In this document: in pieces, positions 25,424-34,212 of the stretch
How positions within the stretch are numbered: position 1 is the first letter of the stretch
How the letters are laid out: each line of letters opens with the position of its first letter
Assembly (NCBI GenBank): GCA_958445065.1
Contig: CAUCQW010000009.1
Coordinates: forward strand, 1-64,000
Source: an uncultured Collinsella sp.
GTDB lineage: Bacteria; Actinomycetota; Coriobacteriia; Coriobacteriales; Coriobacteriaceae
Reading direction: 5' to 3'
DNA length: 64,000 nucleotides
Notes under the pieces: model-generated
The model's input: only the letters and a program-made list of their open reading frames with translations
Databases searched by the model: none
What the model was told of the DNA's origin: nothing
Translations under genes and position numbers: made by a program

Positions 25424-26785
25424 TTACAGACCGGCGATATGGTCGGCGGGCGTCGCGACAACCTGTCCGGCGCTCTTGGTGGGACGCTTCTTTTTGGTTT
25501 CGGCCGTACCCAGCAGCCTCGCCTCAAGACCGCTCACCAAGCGCGCAAGCGGCAGGGTAATGACCAGGTAGAACAGGGCGGCAACCACATACGGCGTAAT
25601 GGAGCCCGTCGTGGCCACGATGGTGCGGGCGTTCATGACGATCTCGACCACGCCCACGGCGGCAAGCAGCGACGTATCCTTGTAAAGCAGGATAAACTCG
25701 CTGGTCAGCGTAGGCAGGACATTGCGGAACGTCTGCGGAATCATAACGTAGAGCAGCGTCTGGAAGGCATTCATGCCCAGCGAGCGCGCGGCCTCGTTTT
25801 GACCCTTGGGGATCGATTGAATACCGGCACGGAAGATCTCGCAAAGGTACGCAGACGAGTTCATGGCCATGACGATAACGCCCAAGACGTAGTCGTCAAC
25901 CTTGACACCGGCAAGCGGCAGGCCAAAGAACGCGATATAGATCTGCAGGAACGCCGGCGTACCGCGGATGACATTCACGTAGATGCCGGCAAGGCAGCGC
26001 AGGATGCGCGATTTGGATATGCGCATGAGCGACAGGGCAAAGCCAAAGGGGATCGCCAGCGGAAACGCCACAAGCACGATCGAGAGCGACATAAGGAAGC
26101 CCTTGAAGACGATTGGCAGGCTCTGGACCAAAATCACCGGGTTCAAGAACAGGCGCAGGAACATATTGGAGTTCCAGGCCTCGACCCACGGCTGCTCCTT
26201 AAGATCGGCAAGGAAGTTATCGAACGCCGTCACGCCCTTGATCTCGACGGAAGGAATCTTGGAAATCTTCTTGGTCGAACCGTCGGCAAGCGTATAAGTT
26301 CCGCTAAAGGCCTCATCGCCGCCCTCGACGGGGAACGTCACGCCGTAAACCTCGACACGGAAAAAGCCGCCGGCAGGCGCCGTCTCGCCAAAGTCAATCT
26401 TGAGCGTTTGGCCGTCAGCCTTGCACGTGGGCTTCATGGGCGTACGATCCATGAGGTCCTCGCCCGAGAGCATCGTCAATCGCGTGTCATCGGTACCAAA
26501 CGTCGTGCCGTCGACAAACGTCAGCGAAAGACCGCTCAGCTCCTCATCGGCATCGGCCTGGACCTCCCAGGTAATGCGCGTCTCGGTGCCGCCGACCACA
26601 GCGCTGCCCGAACCGGTGTTGGGTCGGGCGGTAATCTTTGCGGTCTCAAGCGCCTGGGCGGTTGTGGGCGCATATGCCCCCGCGCACACCAGCGCGAGCG
26701 CCACGGCCATGACGCAGGCTAGCTTTTGGAGCAAGGCGGGCAGTGAAAAACGCTGCTCCGCGGCCCCTTTGTTCAGTCGAGACAA
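25424..26785 (-). CDS. Amino acid ABC permease with extra N-terminal exported domain
   Basis: A 453-residue permease of the HisM/GlnP type in its C-terminal half: EAAxxxG motif EAARSLGMNAFQTLLYVMIPQ and about five helices from residue 215 on. Unusually, the first 200 residues form a signal-like segment (LACVMAVALALVCAGAYA) followed by a beta-rich exported domain (ITWEVQADADEELSGLSLTF, TLKIDFGETAPAGGFFRVEV). The start is a TTG at 26785 with AGGAG 5 bases upstream; the longer open frame to 26893 runs through the intergenic hairpin. The extra domain might bind solute or peptidoglycan outside the cell; its role is unknown. Confidence 0.85.
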   Translation of the reverse strand: MSRLNKGAAEQRFSLPALLQKLACVMAVALALVCAGAYAPTTAQALETAKITARPNTGSGSAVVGGTETRITWEVQADADEELSGLSLTFVDGTTFGTDDTRLTMLSGEDLMDRTPMKPTCKADGQTLKIDFGETAPAGGFFRVEVYGVTFPVEGGDEAFSGTYTLADGSTKKISKIPSVEIKGVTAFDNFLADLKEQPWVEAWNSNMFLRLFLNPVILVQSLPIVFKGFLMSLSIVLVAFPLAIPFGFALSLMRISKSRILRCLAGIYVNVIRGTPAFLQIYIAFFGLPLAGVKVDDYVLGVIVMAMNSSAYLCEIFRAGIQSIPKGQNEAARSLGMNAFQTLLYVMIPQTFRNVLPTLTSEFILLYKDTSLLAAVGVVEIVMNARTIVATTGSITPYVVAALFYLVITLPLARLVSGLEARLLGTAETKKKRPTKSAGQVVATPADHIAGL

Positions 26786-26850
26786 GGTGGCTCCTATCGT
26801 AGAAGTTGCCGGCAAAACGAGACGGAAACGCTCTCCGTCAAGAGAAGCGC

Positions 26851-26881
26851 AAAGGCCCTCTCCGCAAAACGGAAAGGGCCC
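26851..26881 (-). terminator. Intercistronic terminator between binding-protein and permease genes
   Basis: GGCCCTCTCCG pairs with CGGAAAGGGCC (one mismatch) around AAAA, with a short T run after it on the minus strand. Probably partial, keeping the binding protein more abundant than the membrane components. Confidence 0.65.
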
Positions 26882-26902
26882 GCGCGCAATCAAGTAGTTA
26901 TT

Positions 26903-27763
26903 TTACTTGATGTTGTACTTAGCCATGAGGGCGTCGACGGTACCGTCGTCGGTCAGGTCCTTGATGGCCTGGTTGATGTCGTCCTTGAGCTTGGTGTTGC
27001 CCTGGTTGATGGCGATGGCGTACTCCTCGCCGGTGCTGACCTGCTTGATGGTCTGGCAGGTGTTGAACTGCTCGGCGGTCAGCTGGCTAGCAACGGAGCG
27101 GTTGGTGACTACGGCGTCGCCCTTATCGGACTGAAGAGCGCTGAAGCACTCGGTAGCGTCCTTGTAGGGGACAATCTTGGCCTTGGGGAAGTTCTCCTGG
27201 GCAAAGGCCTCGGCGGTCGAGCCAGACTGGACGATGATGGTAGCGTCAGCGTTGTTGAGCTTCTCGCTGTAGTTGTCGGCCGTGATGTCGGTGTTATCGA
27301 CCTTGGTCACGATAGCCTGATCGTCCATGTAGTAGGAATCGGAGAAAGTGACTTCCTTCTCACGCTCGGGCGTGTCAGTGATAGCCGCGATGGCGACGTC
27401 ATACTTGGCGCCCGAAGCAACGCCGGGGACGAGTGTGTCGAAGTCGTTGTTGACGTACTCGACATCCAGGCCCAGCTTGTCGCCGATAGCCTTGATGAGC
27501 TCAAGGTCAAAGCCCTGATAATCGCCGTTGTCATCCTTGTACTCAAACGGAGCGTACTCGGCAGAGGTGCCGACGGTCAGCGTACCGTCCTTGACGAGCG
27601 CGTACTCCTTGGAGCCGTCGACCTTCTCGACCTTAGCGTCGTCAGAGCTGTTGGAACTGGCATCAGAACCAGAGGTGGCGTTGGACGAGCCGCAGCCCGT
27701 CAGAGCAAGGGCGAGCGCCATAGCACCCGTGGCGGCAAATGCGCCAAGCTTCTTCAGCTTCAT
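26903..27763 (-). CDS. Amino acid ABC transporter substrate-binding lipoprotein
   Basis: A 286-residue family 3 solute-binding protein. The lipoprotein signal MKLKKLGAFAATGAMALAL ends in a lipobox LTGCGSS, followed by a Ser/Asn/Asp linker. The binding core begins LTVGTSAEYAPFEYKDDNGD and has GFDLELIKAIGDKLG, YDVAIAAITDTPEREKEV and the hinge SGSTAEAFAQ. The motif EYAPFEY is typical of polar amino acid receptors. The ATG at 27763 has AAGGAG in range. It is the first gene of the importer operon. Exact ligand (arginine, histidine, glutamine or cystine) is not readable. Confidence 0.92.
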   Translation of the reverse strand: MKLKKLGAFAATGAMALALALTGCGSSNATSGSDASSNSSDDAKVEKVDGSKEYALVKDGTLTVGTSAEYAPFEYKDDNGDYQGFDLELIKAIGDKLGLDVEYVNNDFDTLVPGVASGAKYDVAIAAITDTPEREKEVTFSDSYYMDDQAIVTKVDNTDITADNYSEKLNNADATIIVQSGSTAEAFAQENFPKAKIVPYKDATECFSALQSDKGDAVVTNRSVASQLTAEQFNTCQTIKQVSTGEEYAIAINQGNTKLKDDINQAIKDLTDDGTVDALMAKYNIK

Positions 27764-27910
27764 AATCAGTCTCCTTCCGGTGACCTCGTTTGATTCAGAG
27801 GTCTGCAAAAACTGTTGGCTATTATGCACCCGGAATTACGAATCTGCAATGAGAAAACTGATTGAAACAAACCCATAACGTGAATGGAATACTCTACTTT
27901 GTGACAGTCA

Positions 27911-28777
27911 TTACTGCTGCAATGACCTTAATAGTCTAATTTCAGCTGCATAACCTGCAAGTTCGTTCGGAGTCTCCAAAATAAACGGCAGCGAACGCAA
28001 GTGGCCATTCGATACAATATTCTGCATAACCTGCATACCGCCACCAAATTCCTCGCTGCCAAGGTATCCCTTGCCGATGCACTCGTGACGATCTTTATGG
28101 GCGCCACAAGGGTTCTTCGAATCGTTGATGTGTACGGCATGCAAGCGATCGATACCCACCACGCGGTTGAACTCGTCGAGTACGCCGTCCAGATCATGGA
28201 TGATGTCGTAGCCGGCATCGCTCACATGGCAGGTGTCCAAACAAACGCCCAGCTTATCGGACAGCTCTGGGCGCTTGGCGGCAACGCCCTCGATAATGCA
28301 CGCCAGTTCTTCAAAGCTACGGCCCACCTCGGTGCCCTTTCCCGCCATGGTCTCGAGTAATACCGTCGTCTGCTGCCCCTCAAACATCACCTGGCACAGC
28401 GTGTCGACAATCATCTGAATGCCGACGTCGGAGCCCTGTCCCACATGCGCACCGGGATGGAAGTTGTAGTAGTTGCCGGGCAGTGTTTCCAGACGCTGCA
28501 AATCTTCCGCCATAGCCTCCAAGGCAAACTCGCGCGCCCGCTCCTTAGCGGAGCAGGGGTTATAGGTATACGGGGCATGCGCCACCAGCGGTCCAAAGTC
28601 GTTTTGCGCCATAAGCTCGCGCAGAGCCGCCACGTCATCCATGTCAAGGTCTTTTGCCTTGCCACCGCGCGGGTTGCGCGTAAAGAATGCAAAGGTATTG
28701 GCGCCAATGGACAACGCCGTCTCTCCCATTGCCCGATAGCCCTTCGTCGTCGAAAGATGACACCCGATCGTCAGCAT
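27911..28777 (-). CDS. nfo: Deoxyribonuclease IV (endonuclease IV)
   Basis: A 288-residue AP endonuclease with the Zn-binding TIM barrel of endonuclease IV. Visible ligands and motifs are [80 protein letters not shown] and FILETPNE. It incises abasic sites in base-excision repair. The ATG at 28777 has GGGGGAG upstream. Immediately upstream lies a palindromic repeat (28796-28872) that also precedes the neighbouring Gfo/Idh gene. Confidence 0.93.
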   Translation of the reverse strand: MLTIGCHLSTTKGYRAMGETALSIGANTFAFFTRNPRGGKAKDLDMDDVAALRELMAQNDFGPLVAHAPYTYNPCSAKERAREFALEAMAEDLQRLETLPGNYYNFHPGAHVGQGSDVGIQMIVDTLCQVMFEGQQTTVLLETMAGKGTEVGRSFEELACIIEGVAAKRPELSDKLGVCLDTCHVSDAGYDIIHDLDGVLDEFNRVVGIDRLHAVHINDSKNPCGAHKDRHECIGKGYLGSEEFGGGMQVMQNIVSNGHLRSLPFILETPNELAGYAAEIRLLRSLQQ

Positions 28778-28795
28778 CTCCAACTCCCCCTCATC

Positions 28796-28872
28796 AGTTG
28801 CGGTGAAATACGGTCTATTGGTGCCTTATTTTGGCGCAAACAGACCGTATTCCACCGCAAGTTATAAAAGGG
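28796..28872. repeat. Intergenic palindromic repeat, copy A
   Basis: TTGCGGTGAAATACGGTCT (28798-28816) pairs with AGACCGTATTCCACCGCAA (28842-28860), one mismatch, and a shorter inner stem lies in the loop. The tail GTTATAAAAGGG is shared with copy B at 29962-30038. It ends about 20 bases before the nfo start. Confidence 0.75.
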
Positions 28873-28928
28873 GCATCAGGAGCAAAGGCCTCCAGGCATT
28901 CCAAGCGCTGGCGCCATGCCCCCACGCC

Positions 28929-29948
28929 CTAAAGTTTCAAGCGAATCGCATCGATGATGTGCGCACAGCGCTGTGTGGCGGCTAGGGACATGATGGGGCT
29001 TTCGAGTTTCCCCGCCTGAATGAGCCGCGCCGCATGCGACACCTCACCGTAAAAATCATCGACCTCAAATGGTGCATCGATTTCGAGTATCCGACCGTCG
29101 GAATACTTCACATGAGCGAGCTCGGGGCGATGGAGACGCTCGATTTCCAACGAGCCCCGCTCACAGGCAATCGTTAAGCGGCTTTCATATGTTGCTTTGC
29201 CGTCGCACACCATATGAATGGGTATACCGTCGACGCTCATATGGATCTCGTCGGCCCAATCGACGCGGCCGCCCGATACGTCACGCCAGCGAACTTCACG
29301 AGACGAAACCTCGCAAGCGCCCGCGAGCAAATCCTCAAACCAACCGACTGCATAGCAGCCCATGTCATATAGACAGCCGCCCTGCAACGGATCAAGCAGA
29401 TAGCCTGAAGGAGACTCGCCGTAATCGAGCTTTTGCACGCTTTCAATCGAGACAATACGGCCAAGCTCACCCGACGCAAGCAAGTCCTTCACGCGAGTGC
29501 GCATCGGGCAAAACCGATTCTTCATCGCCTCCATAAACAGCACGCCGCGCTCGCGAGAGGTGGAGGCAATCGAGAGAGCCTCTTCCTCACTCAAAACGGC
29601 CGGCTTTTCGCACAGCACGGCCTTTCCGGCGCACAGCGCGCGACAGGCCCAACGCGTATGCATGCCATGCGGAAGAGCCAAGTAAATTGCGTCGACATCG
29701 GGGTCGGCAATCAGCGCGTCATAAGCCGCATCGCCGTTATCGTCGACCGAGGCATGGCCATGCGCAGCATCAATCGAAAACGCTCGGCAAAATTCCTCGA
29801 CATGTGCAGGAGTGCGGCCGGCCGCAGCCACCAGCCGTGCCCCGTCCACCTCCTTGAGCGACGATGCAAATCGATGAGAAATGTGCCCAGCGCCCAAAAT
29901 GCCCCAACGAACCTCACGCGAATCATCCCATGAATCCCGATGGCCCAC
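28929..29948 (-). CDS. Gfo/Idh/MocA family oxidoreductase
   Basis: A 339-residue NAD(P)-dependent sugar-type dehydrogenase. The Rossmann fold starts RWGILGAGHISHRFASSL and includes DAIYLALPHGMHTRWA and the catalytic-region CEKPAVLSEEEAL. The C-terminal alpha/beta domain has YDMGCYAVGWFEDLL with the conserved Gly-Cys-Tyr block of dihydrodiol/xylose-dehydrogenase-like members. The GTG at 29948 has AGGGGG upstream, next to palindromic repeat copy B. The neighbours are an aldo/keto reductase upstream and nfo downstream, all minus strand. Substrate unknown. Confidence 0.88.
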   Translation of the reverse strand: MGHRDSWDDSREVRWGILGAGHISHRFASSLKEVDGARLVAAAGRTPAHVEEFCRAFSIDAAHGHASVDDNGDAAYDALIADPDVDAIYLALPHGMHTRWACRALCAGKAVLCEKPAVLSEEEALSIASTSRERGVLFMEAMKNRFCPMRTRVKDLLASGELGRIVSIESVQKLDYGESPSGYLLDPLQGGCLYDMGCYAVGWFEDLLAGACEVSSREVRWRDVSGGRVDWADEIHMSVDGIPIHMVCDGKATYESRLTIACERGSLEIERLHRPELAHVKYSDGRILEIDAPFEVDDFYGEVSHAARLIQAGKLESPIMSLAATQRCAHIIDAIRLKL

Positions 29949-29961
29949 GACAGCCCCCTTC

Positions 29962-30038
29962 AGTTGCGGTGGAATAGTCCCTGTTTAAGCCCTATTCTGC
30001 CGCAAGCAGGAACTATTCCAGCGCAAGTTATAAAAGGG
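29962..30038. repeat. Intergenic palindromic repeat, copy B
   Basis: TTGCGGTGGAATAGTCCCTG (29964-29983) pairs with CAGGAACTATTCCAGCGCAA (30007-30026), two mismatches. The outer part and the GTTATAAAAGGG tail match copy A, while the inner stem bases differ on both arms together. Confidence 0.75.
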
Positions 30039-31229
30039 TCACGAGGAGCGCGTTTTGCCGAAGGCCTTAAGCACTGCCGTCACGGGGCCAGGCTGGAAAC
30101 GTCGGCGCACGTCATCGAGACGCTCGGGGATATCGATATGCTGTGGGCAGTGGCGCGCGCATTTGCCGCACTTGACGCAATTGCTCACCAGCTTGGCCTC
30201 GCTTGTGCGCACCGCGCTCGCCGTAAAGTACTGCGATAGACCCGTAAACCAGCTGTGCGCATAGCTTGCGTTGTAGGCGGCAAAACATCCAGGGATATTG
30301 ATGCCTTTAGGGCACGGCATGCAATAGCCGCATCCCGTGCAGGGCACGCGATTCGATTTTTCAAACTCATCCAGCACGTGCGCGATCGTGTCGAGCTGGT
30401 TGGCAGTCATCGAATCCGGCAGGGCCCGATCGGCCAACACCGCGTTCTCATCCACCTGCGCGATATCGGTCATACCCGAAAGCAGCATCGTCACCTGAGG
30501 ATGATTCCAGACCCACGAAAGACCCCAGGCGGCAGGAGTGCGCAAATGCGGGTCACGGGCACTATCGAGCACAGCGCGGGCCCGTGGCGGCAGCTTGCCC
30601 GCTAAACGCCCGCCCAGCAGTGGCTCCATCACAAACACCGCGAGGCCTCGCTCGGCGGCGGCCATGAGCCCCGCTGTTCCTGCCTGATATCGCTCTCCAG
30701 CGTAATTGTACTGGATCTGGCAAAAGTCCCACTCATATGCATCGAGCATCGTCAGGAAATCCGCCGCGCTGCCGTGGTACGAAAAACCAATCTGGCGAAT
30801 GCGCCCCGCCGCCTTTTGACGCGCGATCCAGTCCTCGATGCCCAACGCCACCACACGTTCCCACTGGGCGGGCGAGGTAATGTTGTGCATGAGGTAATAG
30901 TCGATATGGTCGGTCCGCAGGCGGCGCAGTTGCTCGTCGAAGAACCGGTCGAAATCCTCCGCGCATTTGCACGAAGCATGCGGCAGCTTGGTTGCGAGCA
31001 AAACCTGGTCGCGCAAGCCCAGGCGCTCAAGCGACGCACCCACACAAGCCTCGTTGCCGGGATAGAGATAGGCCGTGTCCAGGTAGTTAATCCCCTGCCC
31101 CACCGCACGGGAGATGATGGCGTCGGCTGTCTTCGCATCCGGGCGTCCCGGCGCACCGGGAAACCTCATGCAGCCCAGCCCCAACGCCGAGATACGGTTG
31201 CCGCTTTTGGGGTCAACGCGATATTGCAC
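30039..31229 (-). CDS. Aldo/keto reductase with C-terminal 4Fe-4S domain
   Basis: A 396-residue fusion. Residues 1-280 are an aldo/keto reductase barrel: ALGLGCMRFPG, INYLDTAYLYPGNE with catalytic Asp and Tyr, LLATKLPH with Lys, and DYYLMHNI with His. Residues about 290-380 carry two cysteine clusters, CTGCGYCMPCPKGINIP and CVKCGKCARHCPQHIDIP, typical of ferredoxin-like [4Fe-4S] sites. Such proteins are frequent in anaerobes, where electrons may come from ferredoxin rather than NADPH alone. It starts at an ATG; its stop runs directly into repeat copy B. Confidence 0.92.
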   Translation of the reverse strand: MQYRVDPKSGNRISALGLGCMRFPGAPGRPDAKTADAIISRAVGQGINYLDTAYLYPGNEACVGASLERLGLRDQVLLATKLPHASCKCAEDFDRFFDEQLRRLRTDHIDYYLMHNITSPAQWERVVALGIEDWIARQKAAGRIRQIGFSYHGSAADFLTMLDAYEWDFCQIQYNYAGERYQAGTAGLMAAAERGLAVFVMEPLLGGRLAGKLPPRARAVLDSARDPHLRTPAAWGLSWVWNHPQVTMLLSGMTDIAQVDENAVLADRALPDSMTANQLDTIAHVLDEFEKSNRVPCTGCGYCMPCPKGINIPGCFAAYNASYAHSWFTGLSQYFTASAVRTSEAKLVSNCVKCGKCARHCPQHIDIPERLDDVRRRFQPGPVTAVLKAFGKTRSS

Positions 31230-31391
31230 GGCCCCTCCCCTCCCATCGAAGCCCTGACAAGGCGAAACAAACCCGTCACGTCATCGAAACACATCGGAAT
31301 CGCAATTGAGAACGTATCGTAACGCAGCAGAAATCGAGCCGTCACGGCACCGCTTTAACATCAGCAAAAAGCCCGATGAAAGGAGCCGGGC

Positions 31392-31586
31392 ATCACCACG
31401 TGCGAGGACGCCTACCCCTACCCCGGCGAGCAATACATCCTCTCGGTCGACCGCCATCAAATCGAAGTCATGGACCATCTGGACGAGCTTCCCGCCACAG
31501 GCGCCGTCATCTTCTGCACCTTCCCCAAGGTCCGCGATGGCGTCGGATACCCCGCCCGCGTCTTTGCGGTCTGCCCCGCGGCATAA
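31392..31586 (+). pseudogene. Remnant of a cyclase-family (kynurenine formamidase-like) gene
   Basis: A 64-codon open frame with protein-like composition, YPYPGEQYILSVDRHQIEVM onwards, ending LPATGAVIFCTFP then GYPARVFAVCPAA. This resembles only the last 50-60 residues of PF04199 cyclase-family proteins, which end in a similar LPA-TG-FxxxPLK-GG-G-PARA pattern. No ATG, GTG or TTG opens the frame: an in-frame TGA lies at 31377 and the codon placed correctly after AAGGAG is ATC at 31392. Most likely a truncated, inactive gene; initiation at ATC is a remote possibility. Confidence 0.55.
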
Positions 31587-31664
31587 GCGCACAGCGCAAT
31601 AGTTTCTTTTTCATAACAGCCGCCCCGCGCACCCACCAATCACCCTGGCAGCATACAATCCATC

Positions 31665-31690
31665 AGGCGCCCCTTACGCGGGCGCCTTTT
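31665..31690 (+). terminator. Terminator upstream of the PanE-like gene
   Basis: GGCGCC (31666-31671) pairs with GGCGCC (31681-31686) and is followed by TTTT. Confidence 0.65.
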
Positions 31691-31709
31691 ACATGGGGAG
31701 ATGATTCAC

Positions 31710-32624
31710 ATGCAGATCAACAAGGTCGCCTTTATCGGCAAGGGCGGCGTCGGCCTGCTCTACGGCAGCATGATTGCCAAGGCCCTCGGCAATGACGCCG
31801 TCGAATACGTTATGGATGACACCCGTTTTGAGCGTCACGCGAACGACGCGCTCACCGTCAACGGCAAGCCCTGCGATCTCACGTCCGTCCGTGCCAGCGA
31901 GGCGACGCCCGCCAATCTGGTCATCCTGACAGTCAAGACCACCGGTCTCGACCAAGCACTCAAGACTATGGAGCGCGTCGTGGGACCCAACACGCTCATC
32001 GCCTCGCTGTGCAACGGCATTACGAGCGAGCAAAAGATTGCCGAACGCTTTGGCTGGGAGCATACCGTTCTTGGTATCTGCCAGGGCATGGACGCCGTGT
32101 TTCTCAACGGCGCGCTCACCTTTACCAATGCGGGCGAAATCCGCTTTGGCGCGGCGGCCGGCACGAACCCCGCAACCATCACCGCAATCGACGAGCTCTA
32201 TACGCGCTGCGGCATCGCCCATACCGTCGAGGACGACATCGCCCACCGCATGTGGGCCAAACTCATGCTCAACGACGGCATCAACCAGACCTGCATGGCC
32301 TACGGCGGAACCTACGGAAGCGCCACGGAGCCGGGCTCCGAGCAGCGTCGCTGCTTTGTTTCCGCCATGCGCGAAACGCTTGCGGTCGCCAACGCCGAGG
32401 GCGTTGAACTGACCGAGGCAAACCTGACGCAAATGGTGCACCTCATCGAGGGAATCGACCCCGCCGGTATGCCCTCGATGGCTCAAGACCGCATCGCAAG
32501 GCGCAAAACCGAGGTTGATGAGTTCGCGGGCACCATCTGCCGCCTCGCAGCCAAACACGATATCCAGGCACCGCAAAACGAGTGGCTCTATCGGCGCATC
32601 CGCGATATCGAGAAAAGCTGGTAG
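31710..32624 (+). CDS. 2-dehydropantoate 2-reductase family protein
   Basis: A 304-residue ketopantoate reductase-like enzyme. The Rossmann loop is VAFIGKGGVGLLYGSMIAKAL; NLVILTVKTTGLDQAL and LCNGITSEQKIAERFG carry the conserved Lys and Asn region; the C-terminal domain has HRMWAKLMLNDGINQTCMAYG with the catalytic Lys and Asn. PanE reduces ketopantoate to pantoate with NADPH in pantothenate synthesis. The ATG at 31710 has GGGGAG 9 bases upstream; the ATG at 31701 abuts that site and is unlikely. No other pan genes are nearby, so a different 2-keto acid is possible. Confidence 0.85.
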   Translation: MQINKVAFIGKGGVGLLYGSMIAKALGNDAVEYVMDDTRFERHANDALTVNGKPCDLTSVRASEATPANLVILTVKTTGLDQALKTMERVVGPNTLIASLCNGITSEQKIAERFGWEHTVLGICQGMDAVFLNGALTFTNAGEIRFGAAAGTNPATITAIDELYTRCGIAHTVEDDIAHRMWAKLMLNDGINQTCMAYGGTYGSATEPGSEQRRCFVSAMRETLAVANAEGVELTEANLTQMVHLIEGIDPAGMPSMAQDRIARRKTEVDEFAGTICRLAAKHDIQAPQNEWLYRRIRDIEKSW

Positions 32625-32662
32625 CGCCGACGCGCCGCATTCAACAGCCTTAACAGCAAAAC

Positions 32663-32693
32663 CGCCGCAAGGGAACCTTTCCCCTGCGGCGGC
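32663..32693. terminator. Hairpin between convergent PanE-like and small membrane protein genes
   Basis: CCGCCGCAAGGG pairs with CCCCTGCGGCGG; the minus-strand side is followed by TTTTGCTGTT. Confidence 0.75.
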
Positions 32694-32733
32694 CTTCATC
32701 TTCGTCTATGACCGGCGGCCGATCTCACAACAG

Positions 32734-32940
32734 TTAGCGTTGCGACCCCGGCACCTCGTCCTCATCGTCGCGGCAAAGAACCACGCCTGCGCTTCCCAGC
32801 AGCGTGGCCGCGATCAGCGCGCCGACCACGATAGGAGCAGCCCCGCATGTCCCCTGCATGCCCGCGACGAGCGCGGCCGTGGGACCAAGGCAGCCAAGCA
32901 TCAACGCGACGGCGGCAACGGCAATATCTCGAGCATTCAC
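32734..32940 (-). CDS. Small membrane protein
   Basis: A 68-residue protein with two predicted membrane helices (IAVAAVALMLGCLGPTAALV and IVVGALIAATLLGSAGVVL) joined by a short loop with one Cys, and an acidic tail CRDDEDEVPGSQR. The GGAGG upstream of the ATG is 14 bases away, which is long. I do not recognise a family. It is convergent with the PanE-like gene and shares its terminator. Confidence 0.55.
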   Translation of the reverse strand: MNARDIAVAAVALMLGCLGPTAALVAGMQGTCGAAPIVVGALIAATLLGSAGVVLCRDDEDEVPGSQR

Positions 32941-33126
32941 AAGACCACTTCCTCCAAGAGAAAGACCTTATTTCTCAAGAACCAGTGTGCCCCGCATCCA
33001 TACGCCCAGCGTACCGCCACGGTAAGGGCTCTGTTAACTCAAACGCATACATAGAACGGACGTCCTTACGTTGCCCTAAAGTTCGGTAAAGACGCCCGTC
33101 CGCCAAATATCCGTGATGCAGAAAAA

Positions 33127-33900
33127 TTACCAACCGGTGTAGTAATCGGTGGTTCCGGCAGCGCAGCCGGAGTCATAGACCTTGCAATCACCCTTGGAGC
33201 CCGTAAAGGTCGAGCCCTGGGCCATATCGCCCGCGGCAACAACGTAATAGCCGTCGGAATCGCGCCAGAAGCCCTCAGAATCCTGAGTCCATTCGCCCGT
33301 GCGATAGTGATAAAGCACATTGCTGCTGTAATAGGTCTCGCGGCGCCCGTTGTAGTTATTGACACCCGCAGAGCGCGTCAGGCCCGATCCGTTCGCGTAG
33401 GACGCGGCAGACGCGTAAGACGGAGTGTAACCGGCGTTGTAGTACGAAGCCTGGGCGGCCTCGGCAGCCTCCGCCTCGGCGGCAGCCTCGAGCGCTTCGC
33501 GCTTGGCATCCTCAAGCGCAGCGCGCAGCTCATCGAGCTCGGTCGACTTGGCGTCGACCTCCCCCATCGTCAACAGGCTACCCGCACCGTCGATGCAACC
33601 CTGCAGCACAGCACGCTCGTCATCGGTAGCATAGTCGCCATACATATTCATAATGATCTGAGCGCGCATCTCAAGGGAATCGCGCTTGGCCTCCATCGAG
33701 GCGTTCCACTCCTGCATGGAACCATAACCATCGCCGCGATAGTCAACGGGCTGCACCAGCGTCGCCTCGGACGGCGTAGGTCCAACCGTATCGAATAGTG
33801 TTGCCGCGTGGGCATCGGTTGCACCGGCGCCCGCCAAAAGTGCCACGGTCAGAGCGGCGGAAAGGGCGGCGGCTTTCGGTTTTCGTGAATCGATCCTCAT
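33127..33900 (-). CDS. Secreted protein with coiled coil and C-terminal 3D-like domain
   Basis: A 257-residue exported protein. The signal peptide (KAAALSAALTVALLAGAGATDAHAA region) is followed by GYGSMQEWNASMEAKRDSLE and a helical, Ala/Glu-rich segment (about residues 115-150) likely to form a coiled coil. A Tyr/Ser-rich linker leads to a compact end, GFWRDSDGYYVVAAGDMAQG then CKVYDSGCAAGTTDYYTGW, which recalls small 3D-type or SH3-like wall domains of Coriobacteriia secreted proteins; this comparison is from memory. The two Cys there may form a disulphide. The ATG at 33900 has GGAGG 12 bases upstream. It may be a cell-wall enzyme or regulator. Confidence 0.7.
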   Translation of the reverse strand: MRIDSRKPKAAALSAALTVALLAGAGATDAHAATLFDTVGPTPSEATLVQPVDYRGDGYGSMQEWNASMEAKRDSLEMRAQIIMNMYGDYATDDERAVLQGCIDGAGSLLTMGEVDAKSTELDELRAALEDAKREALEAAAEAEAAEAAQASYYNAGYTPSYASAASYANGSGLTRSAGVNNYNGRRETYYSSNVLYHYRTGEWTQDSEGFWRDSDGYYVVAAGDMAQGSTFTGSKGDCKVYDSGCAAGTTDYYTGW

Positions 33901-34212
33901 GTAGCTAGAAACCTCCGTAGTGCGTTTTTGCTGCGTTTGAGCTGCGTGTGATTCGATCGCGCTGCATAGTACCCCGAGCAAATCGCGACCTGCGGTTTTA
34001 CTCAAAAGGCGCACGTCAATTGCGTAAAACTCACATCCTCTTAACAGGAGTTTTCCACATCTCGATTGCATAAAGCATGCCAAAAACCCTGTTTTTGCAC
34101 CCGCTCTATGCAAAAAAGGCGCCTGTGCAACCATTGTTCGCACAGGCGCCTTGAGCAGGCATTTTATGCAGTTATACCTATCGAGTCGCAAGGGGTCCTT
34201 GCACAAGTCGCC
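33901..34212. other. Intergenic region upstream of the secreted protein gene
   Basis: Holds the leader of the secreted-protein gene and, at 34112-34152, the metY terminator. Nothing else is recognised. Confidence 0.6.
34112..34152 (-). terminator. Terminator of metY
   Basis: AAGGCGCCTGTGC pairs perfectly with GCACAGGCGCCTT around 11 bases, with TTTTTTGC following on the minus strand. Confidence 0.9.

Noticed and set aside
31281..31592. A 103-codon minus-strand frame over the cyclase remnant
   Set aside because: Composition is antisense-like, and the plus-strand frame matches a known protein family end.
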